NCBI GenBank assembly: GCA_019456305.1 | Contig: VRUD01000005.1 | Coordinates: 1 to 34,103 of the forward strand | From: Cytophagales bacterium | GTDB lineage: Bacteria > Bacteroidota > Bacteroidia > Cytophagales > VRUD01 | Direction of reading: 5' to 3' | Length of the DNA stretch: 34,103 bases | In this document: positions 1 to 8,319 of the stretch, one piece after another | Numbering within the stretch: the stretch's first letter is position 1 | Layout: the number at the start of each line of letters is the position of its first letter | Position numbers and translations under genes: made by a program | Notes under the pieces: generated by a model | What the model saw: the letters and a program-made list of their open reading frames with translations, nothing else | Databases searched by the model: none | What the model was told of the DNA's origin: nothing

Positions 1-2
1 TG

Positions 3-2573
3 ATTTACGGGATATCAAGGAGTGCAGCAGGAACTTATTATGATAGCCTTCTTACAGGGGCAGGTTGCGACAGTGTTCATTCCACCGTATTGACCCTTGA
101 TCCGACATACAATATTGTTGATGCACCAGTTTCTGTTTGTGATGGCGATAGTATTTCCATTTACGGTACATTCAGAAGTATAGCAGGGACGTATTATGAT
201 AGCTTAACTACTGTAAACGGCTGCGACAGCATACACTCAACAGTCCTTACCGTAAACCCAACTTACAGCATCACCGATCCTGCTATCGCTATCTGCATTG
301 GCGACAGCATTTCTATCTACGGCACTTTCAGAAGTTCTGCAGGAACATACTATGACAGTTCAACCACCTATGGACAAAATTGTGCAGACACTGCTAACAT
401 CTATCAGTTTAGCTTTAATGGAAAGAATTATGAAATAGTTAAAGAACTAAAAACATGGAATGATGCTGCTAATTGTGCAGCAGAAAGAGGGGGACATTTG
501 GTTCATATTGACAATCAAAATGAACAAGATAGTGTTTATGATGCTATAATTAATGGGGCTGGAATTTCCACTACCTATACATCGGTATTTGATGGAGGGG
601 GGATAGCATATGTATGGATTGGTGCAACTGACAAAAGTGCAGAAGGAACCTGGATTTGGGATGGGGATAATGATAGTATAGGAACTAATTTCTGGAATGG
701 TCAGGGAAACGCTGGCTCAGGAGGTGGCAGCGCTGTTGGTGGGATGTATCAAAACTGGGGGGACGACTTATTTGGGGATCCTTATGAACCTGATGATTTC
801 CTTTCTAGTCAGGATGGTGCAGCGATTGCATTAGACAATTGGCCTTATGGAATAGCAGGAGAATGGAATGATATAAATATATCAAACACCTTATACTATA
901 TTATTGGATACGATAGTTCTGGCGCTGCAACAACAAACGGCTGCGACAGCATACATTCAACAGTCCTTACCGTAAACCCAAACTACAACATCACTGACAC
1001 CGATATTGCTATATGTAATGGTGACAGCGTATCCATCTACGGGATATTCAGAAGTGTCGCGGGAACGTATTTTGACAGCTTAACTACTATTAACGGCTGT
1101 GATAGTGTGCATTCAACAGTGCTTTCAATAAACCCAACTTATTCCATCAACACACCGAATGATACAGTTTGTGATGGCGATAGCGCCTTAATATTTAGTA
1201 TTTATCGCACAACTGCCGGAATTTATTATGATACTCTAACAACTATAAACAGTTGTGATAGCGTAATTGCCACAACCTTAATAGTTAATCCACTCCCTGT
1301 TATTTCTATAACACCATCTCCGGGGGTAGTGTGCAATTATGGAGACACTGTAATGTTAGTTGCAAGCGGAGCGGTTAGCTATACATGGTCACCCGCAACA
1401 GGTTTAAATACTACGACAGGTGATACGGTGTTGGCTTTCCCTTCTGCCAACACTACTTACACAGTAGCAGGAACAAACGCATCAGGATGCGTGGACTCCA
1501 CAACCGTTTCGGTTCAACTAAGTGCTGCCGGTCCTGTTGCAAGCTTTACATCAAGTACAAATGTATGTGAAGGTGATAGTATCACATTCAATAACACATC
1601 TACAGACGCCACCGGTTTTAACTGGTCGTTCCCCGGAGGAACAACACCTGATACTACGATTCAAAATCCGGTAGTTACTTACAATTCAGCCGGTACTTTT
1701 GATGTTACATTAACAGCATTGGGTTGTTCTACGGATAGTACGATAACTATGGCGGGGTATATTACCGTTAATCCAATTTACAATTTCACTGACCCTGCCA
1801 TAGCTATTTGCGATGGGGACAGCATCACCATCTACAGCGCTTTCAGAAGTGTCGCAGGAACATACTACGATAGCTCAACCACCATAAACGGTTGCGACAG
1901 TGTTCATTTAACAGTACTTACAGTAAACCCAACCTATTCCACCAGCACACCAGATACAACTATCTGCGATGGCGACAGCATAATGATATTCAGCATTTTC
2001 CGTACAACAGCAGGAACATATTATGACAGCTTAATCTCTGTTAATAATTGCGACAGCGTAATTTCTACAACCTTAATAGTTAATTCATTACCAACTGTTA
2101 ATCTCGATGGAGATACTACGATTTGTAATGTTTGTTCAATAACGCTTGATGCGGGTGCAGGTTTTTCAAGCTATGACTGGTCAACCGGAGCAACTACTCA
2201 AACTATTATTGTTGATTCTGCTGGTACATATATTGTTACGGTTACTGATGCGAAGGGCTGTACGGGGAATGATACCATAGTGGTTGATATAGCATCTGGT
2301 TTAAATGAGTTGAGTAGTGTTGAAAGTATTAGTATTTACCCTAATCCCAACACAGGTGAGTTTGTAATAGAAATGCTTGTCCTGAACGAAGTGAAGGAAC
2401 TCCAAATTAAATTATTTAATATAACTGGTCAGGTGATATACAGCGAAAATTTGAAACGATTTAAAGGGGTATATTTCAAACGAATTGATATAAAAGGACT
2501 TTCCGCAGGGGTTTACCAGTTGCAGATAAGAACAGGTTATGGTGAGGTTAATAAGAAGGTTGTTGTTGAATAG
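3..2573 (+). CDS. Giant repeat-built secreted protein with C-type-lectin-like and PKD-like domains and T9SS sorting tail (5' end outside window)
   Basis: The reading frame is open from position 3, so the start lies upstream of the window; the TTG near 90 is internal. The protein is built of a recurring unit of about 70 residues with the cores SAGTYYDSLTT, NGCDSxHSTVLTVNP and CDGDSISIYGTFRS. One unit is split at about 369-929 by a C-type-lectin-like domain (WNDAANCAAERGGHL, WIGATDKSAEGTWIWDG, GEWNDI). A PKD-like domain follows at about 1533-1770 (SFTSSTNVCEGDSITFNNTS). The C-terminus (about 2320-2570) has the type A T9SS pattern ISIYPNPNTGEF...GVYQLQI. By family knowledge it should be exported by T9SS and attached to or released from the surface, probably as an adhesin or sugar-binding protein. 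The ligand is unknown. Confidence 0.9.
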   Translation: MYGISRSAAGTYYDSLLTGAGCDSVHSTVLTLDPTYNIVDAPVSVCDGDSISIYGTFRSIAGTYYDSLTTVNGCDSIHSTVLTVNPTYSITDPAIAICIGDSISIYGTFRSSAGTYYDSSTTYGQNCADTANIYQFSFNGKNYEIVKELKTWNDAANCAAERGGHLVHIDNQNEQDSVYDAIINGAGISTTYTSVFDGGGIAYVWIGATDKSAEGTWIWDGDNDSIGTNFWNGQGNAGSGGGSAVGGMYQNWGDDLFGDPYEPDDFLSSQDGAAIALDNWPYGIAGEWNDINISNTLYYIIGYDSSGAATTNGCDSIHSTVLTVNPNYNITDTDIAICNGDSVSIYGIFRSVAGTYFDSLTTINGCDSVHSTVLSINPTYSINTPNDTVCDGDSALIFSIYRTTAGIYYDTLTTINSCDSVIATTLIVNPLPVISITPSPGVVCNYGDTVMLVASGAVSYTWSPATGLNTTTGDTVLAFPSANTTYTVAGTNASGCVDSTTVSVQLSAAGPVASFTSSTNVCEGDSITFNNTSTDATGFNWSFPGGTTPDTTIQNPVVTYNSAGTFDVTLTALGCSTDSTITMAGYITVNPIYNFTDPAIAICDGDSITIYSAFRSVAGTYYDSSTTINGCDSVHLTVLTVNPTYSTSTPDTTICDGDSIMIFSIFRTTAGTYYDSLISVNNCDSVISTTLIVNSLPTVNLDGDTTICNVCSITLDAGAGFSSYDWSTGATTQTIIVDSAGTYIVTVTDAKGCTGNDTIVVDIASGLNELSSVESISIYPNPNTGEFVIEMLVLNEVKELQIKLFNITGQVIYSENLKRFKGVYFKRIDIKGLSAGVYQLQIRTGYGEVNKKVVVE

Positions 2574-2597
2574 GCAGTTTTTACTCTTTCCAGTCCT

Positions 2598-2617
2598 TAT
2601 AAATAAAAATCAACAAT
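2598..2617. repeat. 20-bp direct repeat, left copy, flanking the KilA-N gene
   Basis: The sequence TATAAATAAAAATCAACAAT occurs here and again, base for base, at 3645-3664. The two copies bracket a 1.03-kb segment that carries only the KilA-N gene. Confidence 0.85.
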
Positions 2618-2655
2618 AAAATAAATAGCTCGTTTCTCTTTTTTTGCTCCCTTTT

Positions 2656-3471
2656 TTATTTCATTAATTTCCGATTCTCAACCTCTTGCAGAATTTTCAT
2701 TTGTTGAATGGCTATTTGATTCAATTTAATAAGCCGTTCTTTTTGAGATATATTTTCGTTTATAAATACAGCATTAAGATTTTCCATATTAGACAGGCAT
2801 ATCAATTCTTTGATTGTAGCATAATCGCGGATATTCCCTTTTAAATCGGGATTAGCTTCCCGCCATTGTTTTGCAGTAACACCAAACATGGCAACATTCA
2901 AAACATCAGCCTCGTTGGCATATATGATTGATGTTTGAGCTGCTGATAGTTCTTTGGGAACAAGGTTTTTTTTGATGGCATCGGTATGGATATGGTAGTT
3001 TATCTTTGCTAATTCTCGTTTGGCTGTCCAGCCCAGTTGTTTCTGTTCTTCTTCCTTTAAGCGTTGGAATTCTTTAATCAAATAAAGCTTAAATGTTACG
3101 CTAATGGCTGAACCAAATTCAAAAGCAATATCTTTATGAGCATAAGTGCCACCATATTTACCTCTTTTAACAATTATCCCGATTGCATCAGTTTTTTCTA
3201 TCCATTCCGAAACACTTAACACAAAATTCGGCAAACCGGCATGAGATTTAAAGTGGTCAAATTTGACCACTTTAAAATTTTGATTGTTTATTAGTTCCCA
3301 AGTGCCCAAATATTCCAGTGTATATCGGTTTCTTAACCAGTTTTTAATAATATCGGCAGCACGGCTCTCACTTTCTTTGGCATTAGCCATGTCAGTTAAA
3401 GAAATATAATCTTTTTCACCAACCGATATAATTGTAATTTCAGTATCTTTTACATTAATTTTCCGACTCAT
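2656..3471 (-). CDS. KilA-N domain DNA-binding protein
   Basis: The N-terminal about 140 residues match the KilA-N domain: a short beta start (ITIISVGEKDYISLTDMA), the block IIKNWLRNRYTLEYLGTWE, then WIEKTDAIGI and the typical GGTYAHKDIAFEFGSAIS. The remainder is helical and charged. KilA-N domains are DNA-binding and are common in phages, large DNA viruses and accessory islands; the bacterial role is poorly defined. I start it at the ATG at 3471, where GGAGG lies six bases upstream, instead of the TTG at 3477. It lies tail to tail with the T9SS gene and upstream of nothing obviously related. The whole gene sits between identical 20-bp direct repeats, so it may be a recent insertion. Confidence 0.85.
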   Translation of the reverse strand: MSRKINVKDTEITIISVGEKDYISLTDMANAKESESRAADIIKNWLRNRYTLEYLGTWELINNQNFKVVKFDHFKSHAGLPNFVLSVSEWIEKTDAIGIIVKRGKYGGTYAHKDIAFEFGSAISVTFKLYLIKEFQRLKEEEQKQLGWTAKRELAKINYHIHTDAIKKNLVPKELSAAQTSIIYANEADVLNVAMFGVTAKQWREANPDLKGNIRDYATIKELICLSNMENLNAVFINENISQKERLIKLNQIAIQQMKILQEVENRKLMK

Positions 3472-3644
3472 CTTCAACCTCCATTTTTACAGGTTCTACA
3501 AATTCAATTTTTAAAAATACGAAGGGTTGGGATATTTTTTCTTTTAATTCTGTCATTTTGTTTCTATCTTTTGTTTCATTTTCAAGGTGTCTGTTGTCTT
3601 TTTAAGCATGAACGCTAACTTACTCCTTCTAACAACTTTCCTCC

Positions 3645-3664
3645 TATAAATAAAAATCAACAAT
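3645..3664. repeat. 20-bp direct repeat, right copy, flanking the KilA-N gene
   Basis: Exact copy of the 20 bases at 2598-2617, in the same orientation, 21 bases beyond the 3' end of hisS. It may be a target-site duplication or a recombination site. Confidence 0.85.
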
Positions 3665-3684
3665 TATGTATCATATCATTCTTT

Positions 3685-5052
3685 TTAATTGGATAGTTTT
3701 CCAATAATTTCTTCGGGTTTTAGCTGCTCCTGTTCCCCTGAATTCATATCTCTCAGCGTCAATTTACCTGTTTTAATTTCCTCTGACCCGATTAAGATCA
3801 CATAAGGGATTGATTTTTTATTAGCATAATCCATCTGTTTTTTCAATTTTGCCTGTTGGGGATATATTTCACTGTTTATTCCCGCAGAACGCAGCTTTGT
3901 TAGCACATTTAAAGAATATTTCTCAGATTCTTCATCGAAATTAGTGACCATCACAGCGGTAGTAGTTAGCCTCCCTTCACGAAAGAGCTTTAATTCTTCC
4001 AAAACCACGTAGAGCCGGTCTACACCAAATGAAAAACCTATACCCGAAACATTGAGCAAGCCAAACGAACCTGTAAGATCATCATACCTCCCCCCACCAC
4101 AAACACTGCCAATGTTTACATTATTAACTACAGCTTCAAATATTGTTCCTGTATAATATGCAAGACCTCTGGCTAAAGAGGTGTCAAACAAACAATGACT
4201 ATGATTATGACTGTGACACAGATTAGAAATATATTCAAAAACTTGATGGAGTTCTTGTAGACCCTGAATACCTGGTGCAGAATCTTTCAGGTAATTCTTA
4301 AGTTTATTTAATTTTTCCTGGTTGCTATCCTTTATTTCCAGAATAGCCATAAGTTTCGAAACGGCACTTTTAGATAAACCTTTATCAGCTAATTCTTTCT
4401 TTACTCCCTCCTCTCCTATCTTATTGAGCTTATCTATGGCAACACAAATTTCAGATTCTTTATTTCTTTCACCGATCATTTCAGCTACTCCTTTTAGAAT
4501 TTTGCGGTGATTGATCTTTATCGTAAAATCCTTTATACCAAACCTGGTTAATATTTCATCAATCATTATGATCATTTCCGCTTCACAAAGCAAAGAATCG
4601 CTCCCTATAACATCAACATCGCACTGATAAAATTCTCTGTAGCGTCCTTTTTGCGGTCTTTCAGCACGCCAAACCGGTTGGATCTGGTATCTTTTAAAGG
4701 GAAAGGTTATATCATTACGATTCATTGCTACATAGCGGGCGAAAGGGACTGTAAGATCATAACGAAGTGCCTGCTCGGGCATTTTTTTAAGAGATGCTTT
4801 GGTTAGATCATTCATACTGGTTCTGGTCAAAAGATCCCCGGAATGGATAATATTAAAGATAAGCTTACTCTCCTCCTCACCATATTTTCCAATTAGTGTT
4901 GTCAGGTTTTCCATAGCAGGCGTTTCAAGAGGCTCAAAGCCATACTTCTCAAATGTAGATTTAATTATATCAAATATATAATTCCTCCGGACCATTTTTG
5001 ATGGGCCGAAATCTCTTGTCCCTTTGGGGATTGATGGTTTTGGGTTGTTCAT
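3685..5052 (-). CDS. hisS: Histidine-tRNA ligase
   Basis: Charges tRNA-His with histidine in the cytoplasm. Class II synthetase signatures are visible: the N-terminal PSIPKGTRDFGP, motif 1 region around FEPLETPAMENL, motif 2 (FKRYQIQPVWRAERPQKGRYREFYQCDVD), the histidine-binding block LARGLAYYTGTIFEA, and motif 3 GIGFSFGVDRL. The C-terminal anticodon-binding domain starts near residue 360 (TTTAVMVTNFDEES) and ends with VILIGSEEIKTGKLTLRDM. At 455 residues it has the usual length. The stretch CHSHNHSH just before the histidine-binding block is compositionally odd but does not change the spacing. Its start lies 6 bases from a 208-bp inverted-repeat element. Confidence 0.97.
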   Translation of the reverse strand: MNNPKPSIPKGTRDFGPSKMVRRNYIFDIIKSTFEKYGFEPLETPAMENLTTLIGKYGEEESKLIFNIIHSGDLLTRTSMNDLTKASLKKMPEQALRYDLTVPFARYVAMNRNDITFPFKRYQIQPVWRAERPQKGRYREFYQCDVDVIGSDSLLCEAEMIIMIDEILTRFGIKDFTIKINHRKILKGVAEMIGERNKESEICVAIDKLNKIGEEGVKKELADKGLSKSAVSKLMAILEIKDSNQEKLNKLKNYLKDSAPGIQGLQELHQVFEYISNLCHSHNHSHCLFDTSLARGLAYYTGTIFEAVVNNVNIGSVCGGGRYDDLTGSFGLLNVSGIGFSFGVDRLYVVLEELKLFREGRLTTTAVMVTNFDEESEKYSLNVLTKLRSAGINSEIYPQQAKLKKQMDYANKKSIPYVILIGSEEIKTGKLTLRDMNSGEQEQLKPEEIIGKLSN

Positions 5053-5058
5053 TCTATG

Positions 5059-5266
5059 TATAATGCTAATATACTAACTATTTTTAGTTCATGGTTTTTT
5101 TGTTATTAGTTTTAGTTCATTGGTTCAATAGTTTGCTAATGCCGGACTCATGGCACGACCAACAAACTAAAAAACTATAACCATAAACTATCAAACCATA
5201 ACCAATAACTAAAAACTAAAAACCAACTTTAGTATCATTAGTATAAATTAGTATATTAGCATTATA
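5059..5266. repeat. 208-bp inverted-repeat element filling the hisS upstream gap
   Basis: Arms of 18 bases (5059-5076 and 5249-5266) are perfect inverted copies. The interior is made of degenerate short-period runs around the heptamer AAACTAA and its complement, also roughly inverted about a centre near 5155. It occupies nearly the whole divergent region between hisS and the small basic gene. Confidence 0.8.
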
Positions 5267-5273
5267 TTATCCG

Positions 5274-5281
5274 TATATTTG
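5274..5281 (+). promoter_or_regulatory. Candidate Bacteroidota -7 box (TATATTTG)
   Basis: TATATTTG fits the Bacteroidota TAnnTTTG -7 element and lies about 50 bases before the ATG at 5332. No clear TTTG -33 element is seen at the expected spacing, so this is tentative. Confidence 0.45.
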
Positions 5282-5331
5282 CGTCAGTACGATTTACAAA
5301 TAAAGGCATTTATCAATTAATAATAATAAAA

Positions 5332-5493
5332 ATGGGTAAAGAAAGATCACAACGAAAAGAAAGAAAAAACCGAAGCAGAGCTATTCAAAAGAAAAAAAGA
5401 ATAAAGCTTTTAAATTACCAGCCGGTGATTAAGAAGGTTGATATGGAGGCAATTAAAAAGGGTTTTGAATCAAAATCGCAAAAGACTATTTAA
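5332..5493 (+). CDS. Small highly basic protein (53 aa)
   Basis: An ATG-initiated frame of 53 residues starts MGKERSQRKERKNRSRAIQ and is very rich in Lys and Arg. It has no signal peptide or membrane segment. A TATATTTG box lies upstream and a 26-bp perfect palindrome followed by a T-rich run lies 12 bases past its stop, so it looks like a complete transcription unit. The composition suggests binding to RNA, ribosomes or DNA, but I do not recognise the family and do not assign a function. Confidence 0.6.
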   Translation: MGKERSQRKERKNRSRAIQKKKRIKLLNYQPVIKKVDMEAIKKGFESKSQKTI

Positions 5494-5505
5494 AAAAGTT
5501 AGACA

Positions 5506-5531
5506 GTTGACCCCGAGTACTCGGGGTCAAC
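5506..5531. terminator. 26-bp perfect palindrome with T-run (CCCGAGTACTCGGG family); possible terminator
   Basis: The palindrome has the core CCCGAGTACTCGGG and flanks that extend pairing perfectly on both sides (GTTGA and TCAAC). TTATTTTTT follows, giving a terminator-like shape after the small basic gene. The same core recurs at 11972-12003, inside menF, and at 20669-20686 with different but still self-complementary flanks. Confidence 0.7.
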
Positions 5532-5562
5532 TTATTTTTTAAATTCAACTACCTGTTGCGTA

Positions 5563-5706
5563 ATGAGGATAATCTCTGTCAAAACATTAAGAGATTTTTG
5601 GGAAAATCCTAAATATTCAAATTCGAAAGAAGCATTAAAAGCTTGGGTTGATGAAGCAGAAAAAGCTGATTGGAAAAATTCAAATGATGTAAAAAAACAT
5701 CCTAAA
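5563..5706 (+). pseudogene. N-terminal remnant of a HigB-type toxin, in frame with the downstream antitoxin
   Basis: The first 46 or so residues (MRIISVKTLRDFWEN, ALKAWVDEAEKADWKNSNDV) match the beginning of HigB-family mRNA interferase toxins as I know them. A complete HigB is about 95-100 residues; here the similarity ends abruptly at KKH, so the catalytic C-terminal half is missing. The frame stays open and runs straight into the antitoxin at 5707. It is therefore a truncated toxin that could only be translated as an N-terminal extension of the antitoxin. Confidence 0.7.
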
Positions 5707-5922
5707 ATGAACATAGTAATAACACAAGTTAAAAATAAAGACGAAGCGCATTTACTTGCGAAGTATGCCCGGAAACTCAAAGCCAAAACAAAAATCTTCA
5801 ATGACGAAGAATGGGAGGATTATCTTTTGGGATTGATGATTGAAGAATCGGAGCTTGAGGGTGGTGAGGTTTCTCGGAAAGAAATCTCCCAAATATTTAG
5901 ACGTAATGGAGTTGATTTTTAG
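5707..5922 (+). CDS. Antitoxin of a RelE-type toxin-antitoxin pair
   Basis: The 71-residue protein begins MNIVITQVKNKDEAHLLAKY. Its N-terminal part pairs short beta and helix elements, and its acidic C-terminal part (IEESELEGGEVSRKEISQIF) is the kind that wraps a toxin. Antitoxins of this kind usually bind the RelE-like toxin and repress their own operon. The frame is open upstream into a HigB remnant, so translation could start at 5563 (119 aa fusion) or at the ATG at 5707; the domain boundary favours 5707. It overlaps the toxin gene by 17 bases, which indicates coupled translation. Confidence 0.75.
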   Translation: MNIVITQVKNKDEAHLLAKYARKLKAKTKIFNDEEWEDYLLGLMIEESELEGGEVSRKEISQIFRRNGVDF

Positions 5923-6187
5923 ACCGCGATTCAAACGCGATTTGCAGAAAATCAAGGACAAAGAAGTGCTCAAAAGCATTTCGGTTACACTTCGTCAAAT
6001 AGAAGATGCAAATGACATTAGATTGATAGGCGGTTTAGTGAAACTGGAAAAATATGTTCACTACTATCGTATAAAAATAAAACTTTCAAAACGAAAAGAT
6101 TATCGTCTTGGGCTCATGATAAAGGGTAAAAAAGTATGGGCAGAGAGAATAGCGCGTAGGATAAAAATCTATAAAGATTTCCCATAA
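5906..6187 (+). CDS. RelE/ParE-family toxin
   Basis: The 93-residue protein starts MELIFRPRFKRDLQKIKDKE and has the RelE/ParE order: two N-terminal helices, LIGGLVKLEKYVHYYRIKI, then KDYRLGLMI and a basic tail WAERIARRIKIYKDF. RelE toxins cleave mRNA in the ribosome A site; ParE relatives act on gyrase. The basic strand residues and the terminal KIYKDF favour a RelE-like interferase, but activity cannot be judged from sequence. I choose the ATG at 5906 over the upstream TTG at 5840, because the family begins at this methionine and it overlaps the antitoxin end. Confidence 0.8.
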   Translation: MELIFRPRFKRDLQKIKDKEVLKSISVTLRQIEDANDIRLIGGLVKLEKYVHYYRIKIKLSKRKDYRLGLMIKGKKVWAERIARRIKIYKDFP

Positions 6188-6217
6188 ATGAAAATTTTGC
6201 CTCAATCCAACCTCTGT

Positions 6218-6242
6218 TGTTCTGGATTACAAATCCAGAACA
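6218..6242. repeat. Short hairpin between convergent genes
   Basis: Perfect 11-bp arms (TGTTCTGGATT and its complement) enclose a 3-base loop, midway between the convergent relE-like and phosphoesterase genes. It could stop transcription from either side, although there is no strong T-run. Confidence 0.6.
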
Positions 6243-6275
6243 GCGGTGTTAATTATGATTACTCAATTATTTACA

Positions 6276-6773
6276 CTATGTCTTTTTCCCTAATTCAACT
6301 ACCTTCATATCAACCACTTTCTTTTTTATAATATCAAATTTTATAATAGTTCTTACTGTATGTAATCCTTGTTTACCGGCAGCTCCGGGGTTTATGTAAA
6401 GGGTGGGTACTAGTTTTTTATCAGTCATTACTCTTAAGATGTGAGAATGCCCGCAAACAAAAATATCAGGCGGATTTTTATATATCTCTTTTCTGACCTC
6501 GGGTGAATATTTACCCGGGTAACCGCCAATATGCGTCATCCAGACCTGCATATCTTCACACACAAATTTATTATCTTTTGGATGTAAATATCTTATTTCC
6601 ATCCCATCTATATTTCCATACACCCCTTTTAGAGGCTTAAATGCTGAAAGCTTTCCGGAAACTTCTATATTCCCAAAATCTCCTGCATGCCATATTTCAT
6701 CGCAGTCCTGGAAGTGATTAAATATTTTGTCGTCTAGAAAACCGTGAGTATCTGATAGCAGCCCTATTCGCAT
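6276..6773 (-). CDS. YfcE/MJ0936-type metallophosphoesterase
   Basis: A calcineurin-like phosphoesterase of 165 residues. The two-metal site motifs are all present: DTH (8-10), GD (31-32), GNID (53-56), H81 in THIGG, and GHSH (108-111). The end LYINPGAAGKQG is typical of the YfcE family. These enzymes hydrolyse small phosphodiesters in vitro; the natural substrate is often unknown. It lies 59 bases downstream of pyrE on the same strand and may be cotranscribed with it. Confidence 0.9.
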   Translation of the reverse strand: MRIGLLSDTHGFLDDKIFNHFQDCDEIWHAGDFGNIEVSGKLSAFKPLKGVYGNIDGMEIRYLHPKDNKFVCEDMQVWMTHIGGYPGKYSPEVRKEIYKNPPDIFVCGHSHILRVMTDKKLVPTLYINPGAAGKQGLHTVRTIIKFDIIKKKVVDMKVVELGKKT

Positions 6774-6832
6774 CTCTAATGCTTTTTAGAAATTGTCATA
6801 GTCATTACCAATAACAAAAAACTAAAAACCAA

Positions 6833-7501
6833 CTATTTCCTATTTCCCCATTTATCAGGATTTCTTCTCCAGGCATTTAAGATCTCCATATCCCTTTCGC
6901 CTATATATTTTCTTTCCAATGCAACACTCAGGAGATAATTGTAGTTAGTTAAGCAGTGCAATGGCACATTTTTCTTCTTAAAATTTACCTCCGCAGTCTC
7001 AAACCCATAAGTAAATATGGCAAGCATTCCCAAAACCTGCATCCCTGTTCTTTTTAAGGCATCCACAGCGCTGAGAGAACTTGCACCAGTAGAGATCAGA
7101 TCTTCAACAACGATCACTTTACCTTCATTTATAATTTTTCCTTCTACTAAATTTTCCATCCCATGTTCCTTGGTCTTTGACCTTACATACAACAAAGGCA
7201 AATTCATCGCGTCGGCTATTAATGCTGCTTGTGGTATGCCGGCAGTAGCTACGCCTGCCACAGCATCTATGGCCGAATACTTGTTTTTTATGATTGAAAT
7301 GAAGCTTTCTTTCACAAAATTTCTGATTTCTGGATAAGAAAGCGTAAGCCTGTTATCACAATAGATCGGTGCATTCCAGCTGGATGCCCATTTAAAAGGT
7401 TTGTGTGGCTGAAGCTTAACAGCTCCGATATCAAGCAACATAGCAGCCATTTTATTAGCAACAATATCCTTTTTACCTTGAAAATACATTGCTTCTTTCA
7501 T
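6833..7501 (-). CDS. pyrE: Orotate phosphoribosyltransferase
   Basis: Converts orotate and PRPP to orotidine 5'-monophosphate in pyrimidine synthesis. The type I phosphoribosyltransferase PRPP loop is VIVVEDLISTGASS (about residues 129-142). The flexible loop is around RSKTKEHGMENLVEG, and the N-terminal SSWNAPIYCDNRLTLSYP is characteristic of OPRTase. At 222 residues it has normal length. It probably leads a two-gene unit with the phosphoesterase and is divergent from the NUDIX gene, 79 bases away. Confidence 0.95.
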   Translation of the reverse strand: MKEAMYFQGKKDIVANKMAAMLLDIGAVKLQPHKPFKWASSWNAPIYCDNRLTLSYPEIRNFVKESFISIIKNKYSAIDAVAGVATAGIPQAALIADAMNLPLLYVRSKTKEHGMENLVEGKIINEGKVIVVEDLISTGASSLSAVDALKRTGMQVLGMLAIFTYGFETAEVNFKKKNVPLHCLTNYNYLLSVALERKYIGERDMEILNAWRRNPDKWGNRK

Positions 7502-7580
7502 TTCAGTTGATTTTAATTTGTAAATTTGAAAATTTCTTATTTAGATTTTAAAAATATTCCAAAATCACCAAATTATCAAA

Positions 7581-8255
7581 TTGAAACTTTTCATAAACGA
7601 CATCCCGGTTGAATTTATAAAAGAAAAAAAACTTTCTTCTAAAACCCACTATGATATTATTTTTTCCAGCAAAGATAAGATAGTTTTAAAGAAATTGACC
7701 GGAAAAGTATTGGTTAACAAAGCTACCCCAAAACATTTTGATAAGCTCTTCAAGTTTTTTAATCAAAAAAAACTCAAAAAGCTAACTTCTCTTACTTTTG
7801 CAGTAAGAAGCAAAAAACATTACAAAAAATTTCTGAAGGACCAGTTTCGTATTGTAAAAGCTGCCGGTGGTTTGGTTAAAAAAAACGATCAGATATTAAT
7901 GATCCATAGACTGGGAAAATGGGATCTGCCCAAAGGCAAGCTCAATAAAAATGAAAGATCAAAGTTATGTGCCTTAAGAGAAGTCGGGGAAGAATGCAAT
8001 ATAAAAGTTGAATTGACCGGTAAATTGTGCACTACGTGGCACACTTACACAAGAAATAACAAAAGACTACTTAAAAGAACTAAATGGTACCAGATGCACT
8101 GTCTTGATGATTCAAAAATGGCTCCGCAAACCGAAGAAGACATTGAAGAGGTAAAATGGATGGACAAAGGTGAAATCCGGGAAGCATTGGAGAATAGTTA
8201 TGAAACGATAAAGGATGTTTTTAGGAAGTATTATAGCCCTACGAATTACGAATAA
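7581..8255 (+). CDS. NUDIX hydrolase
   Basis: A NUDIX box is clear at about residues 119-140: GKLNKNE, then REVGEEC, giving the G-x5-E-x7-RE-x2-EE spacing, preceded by AAGGLVKKNDQILMIHR and WDLPKGK. NUDIX enzymes hydrolyse nucleoside diphosphates linked to another moiety; the substrate cannot be deduced. The N-terminal about 90 residues are a separate, lysine-rich region. No ATG is available, so the start is taken as the TTG at 7581 (ATT at 7572 is an alternative). The last six residues (SPTNYE) are encoded by the left arm of the palindrome at 8236-8312. Confidence 0.85.
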   Translation: MKLFINDIPVEFIKEKKLSSKTHYDIIFSSKDKIVLKKLTGKVLVNKATPKHFDKLFKFFNQKKLKKLTSLTFAVRSKKHYKKFLKDQFRIVKAAGGLVKKNDQILMIHRLGKWDLPKGKLNKNERSKLCALREVGEECNIKVELTGKLCTTWHTYTRNNKRLLKRTKWYQMHCLDDSKMAPQTEEDIEEVKWMDKGEIREALENSYETIKDVFRKYYSPTNYE

Positions 8256-8312
8256 GCGAATTACGAATAAAAACGCATCATTCGTAATTCGTAAATTCGT
8301 AATTGGTAGGGC
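8236..8312. repeat. Palindrome between convergent genes, overlapping the NUDIX 3' end
   Basis: The outer arms start GCCCTAC and end GTAGGGC. The inner part is built of GAATTACGAATAA-type short repeats in inverted order. It overlaps the last codons and stop of the NUDIX gene and ends 8 bases before the batC stop. It may act as a bidirectional terminator. Confidence 0.75.
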
Positions 8313-8319
8313 CATGTGT

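Noticed and set aside
4181-4225. Repeat insertion in hisS encoding CHSHNHSH
   Set aside because: Composition is odd, but the distance to the following LARGLAYYTG motif is normal for HisS, so nothing seems to have been inserted.
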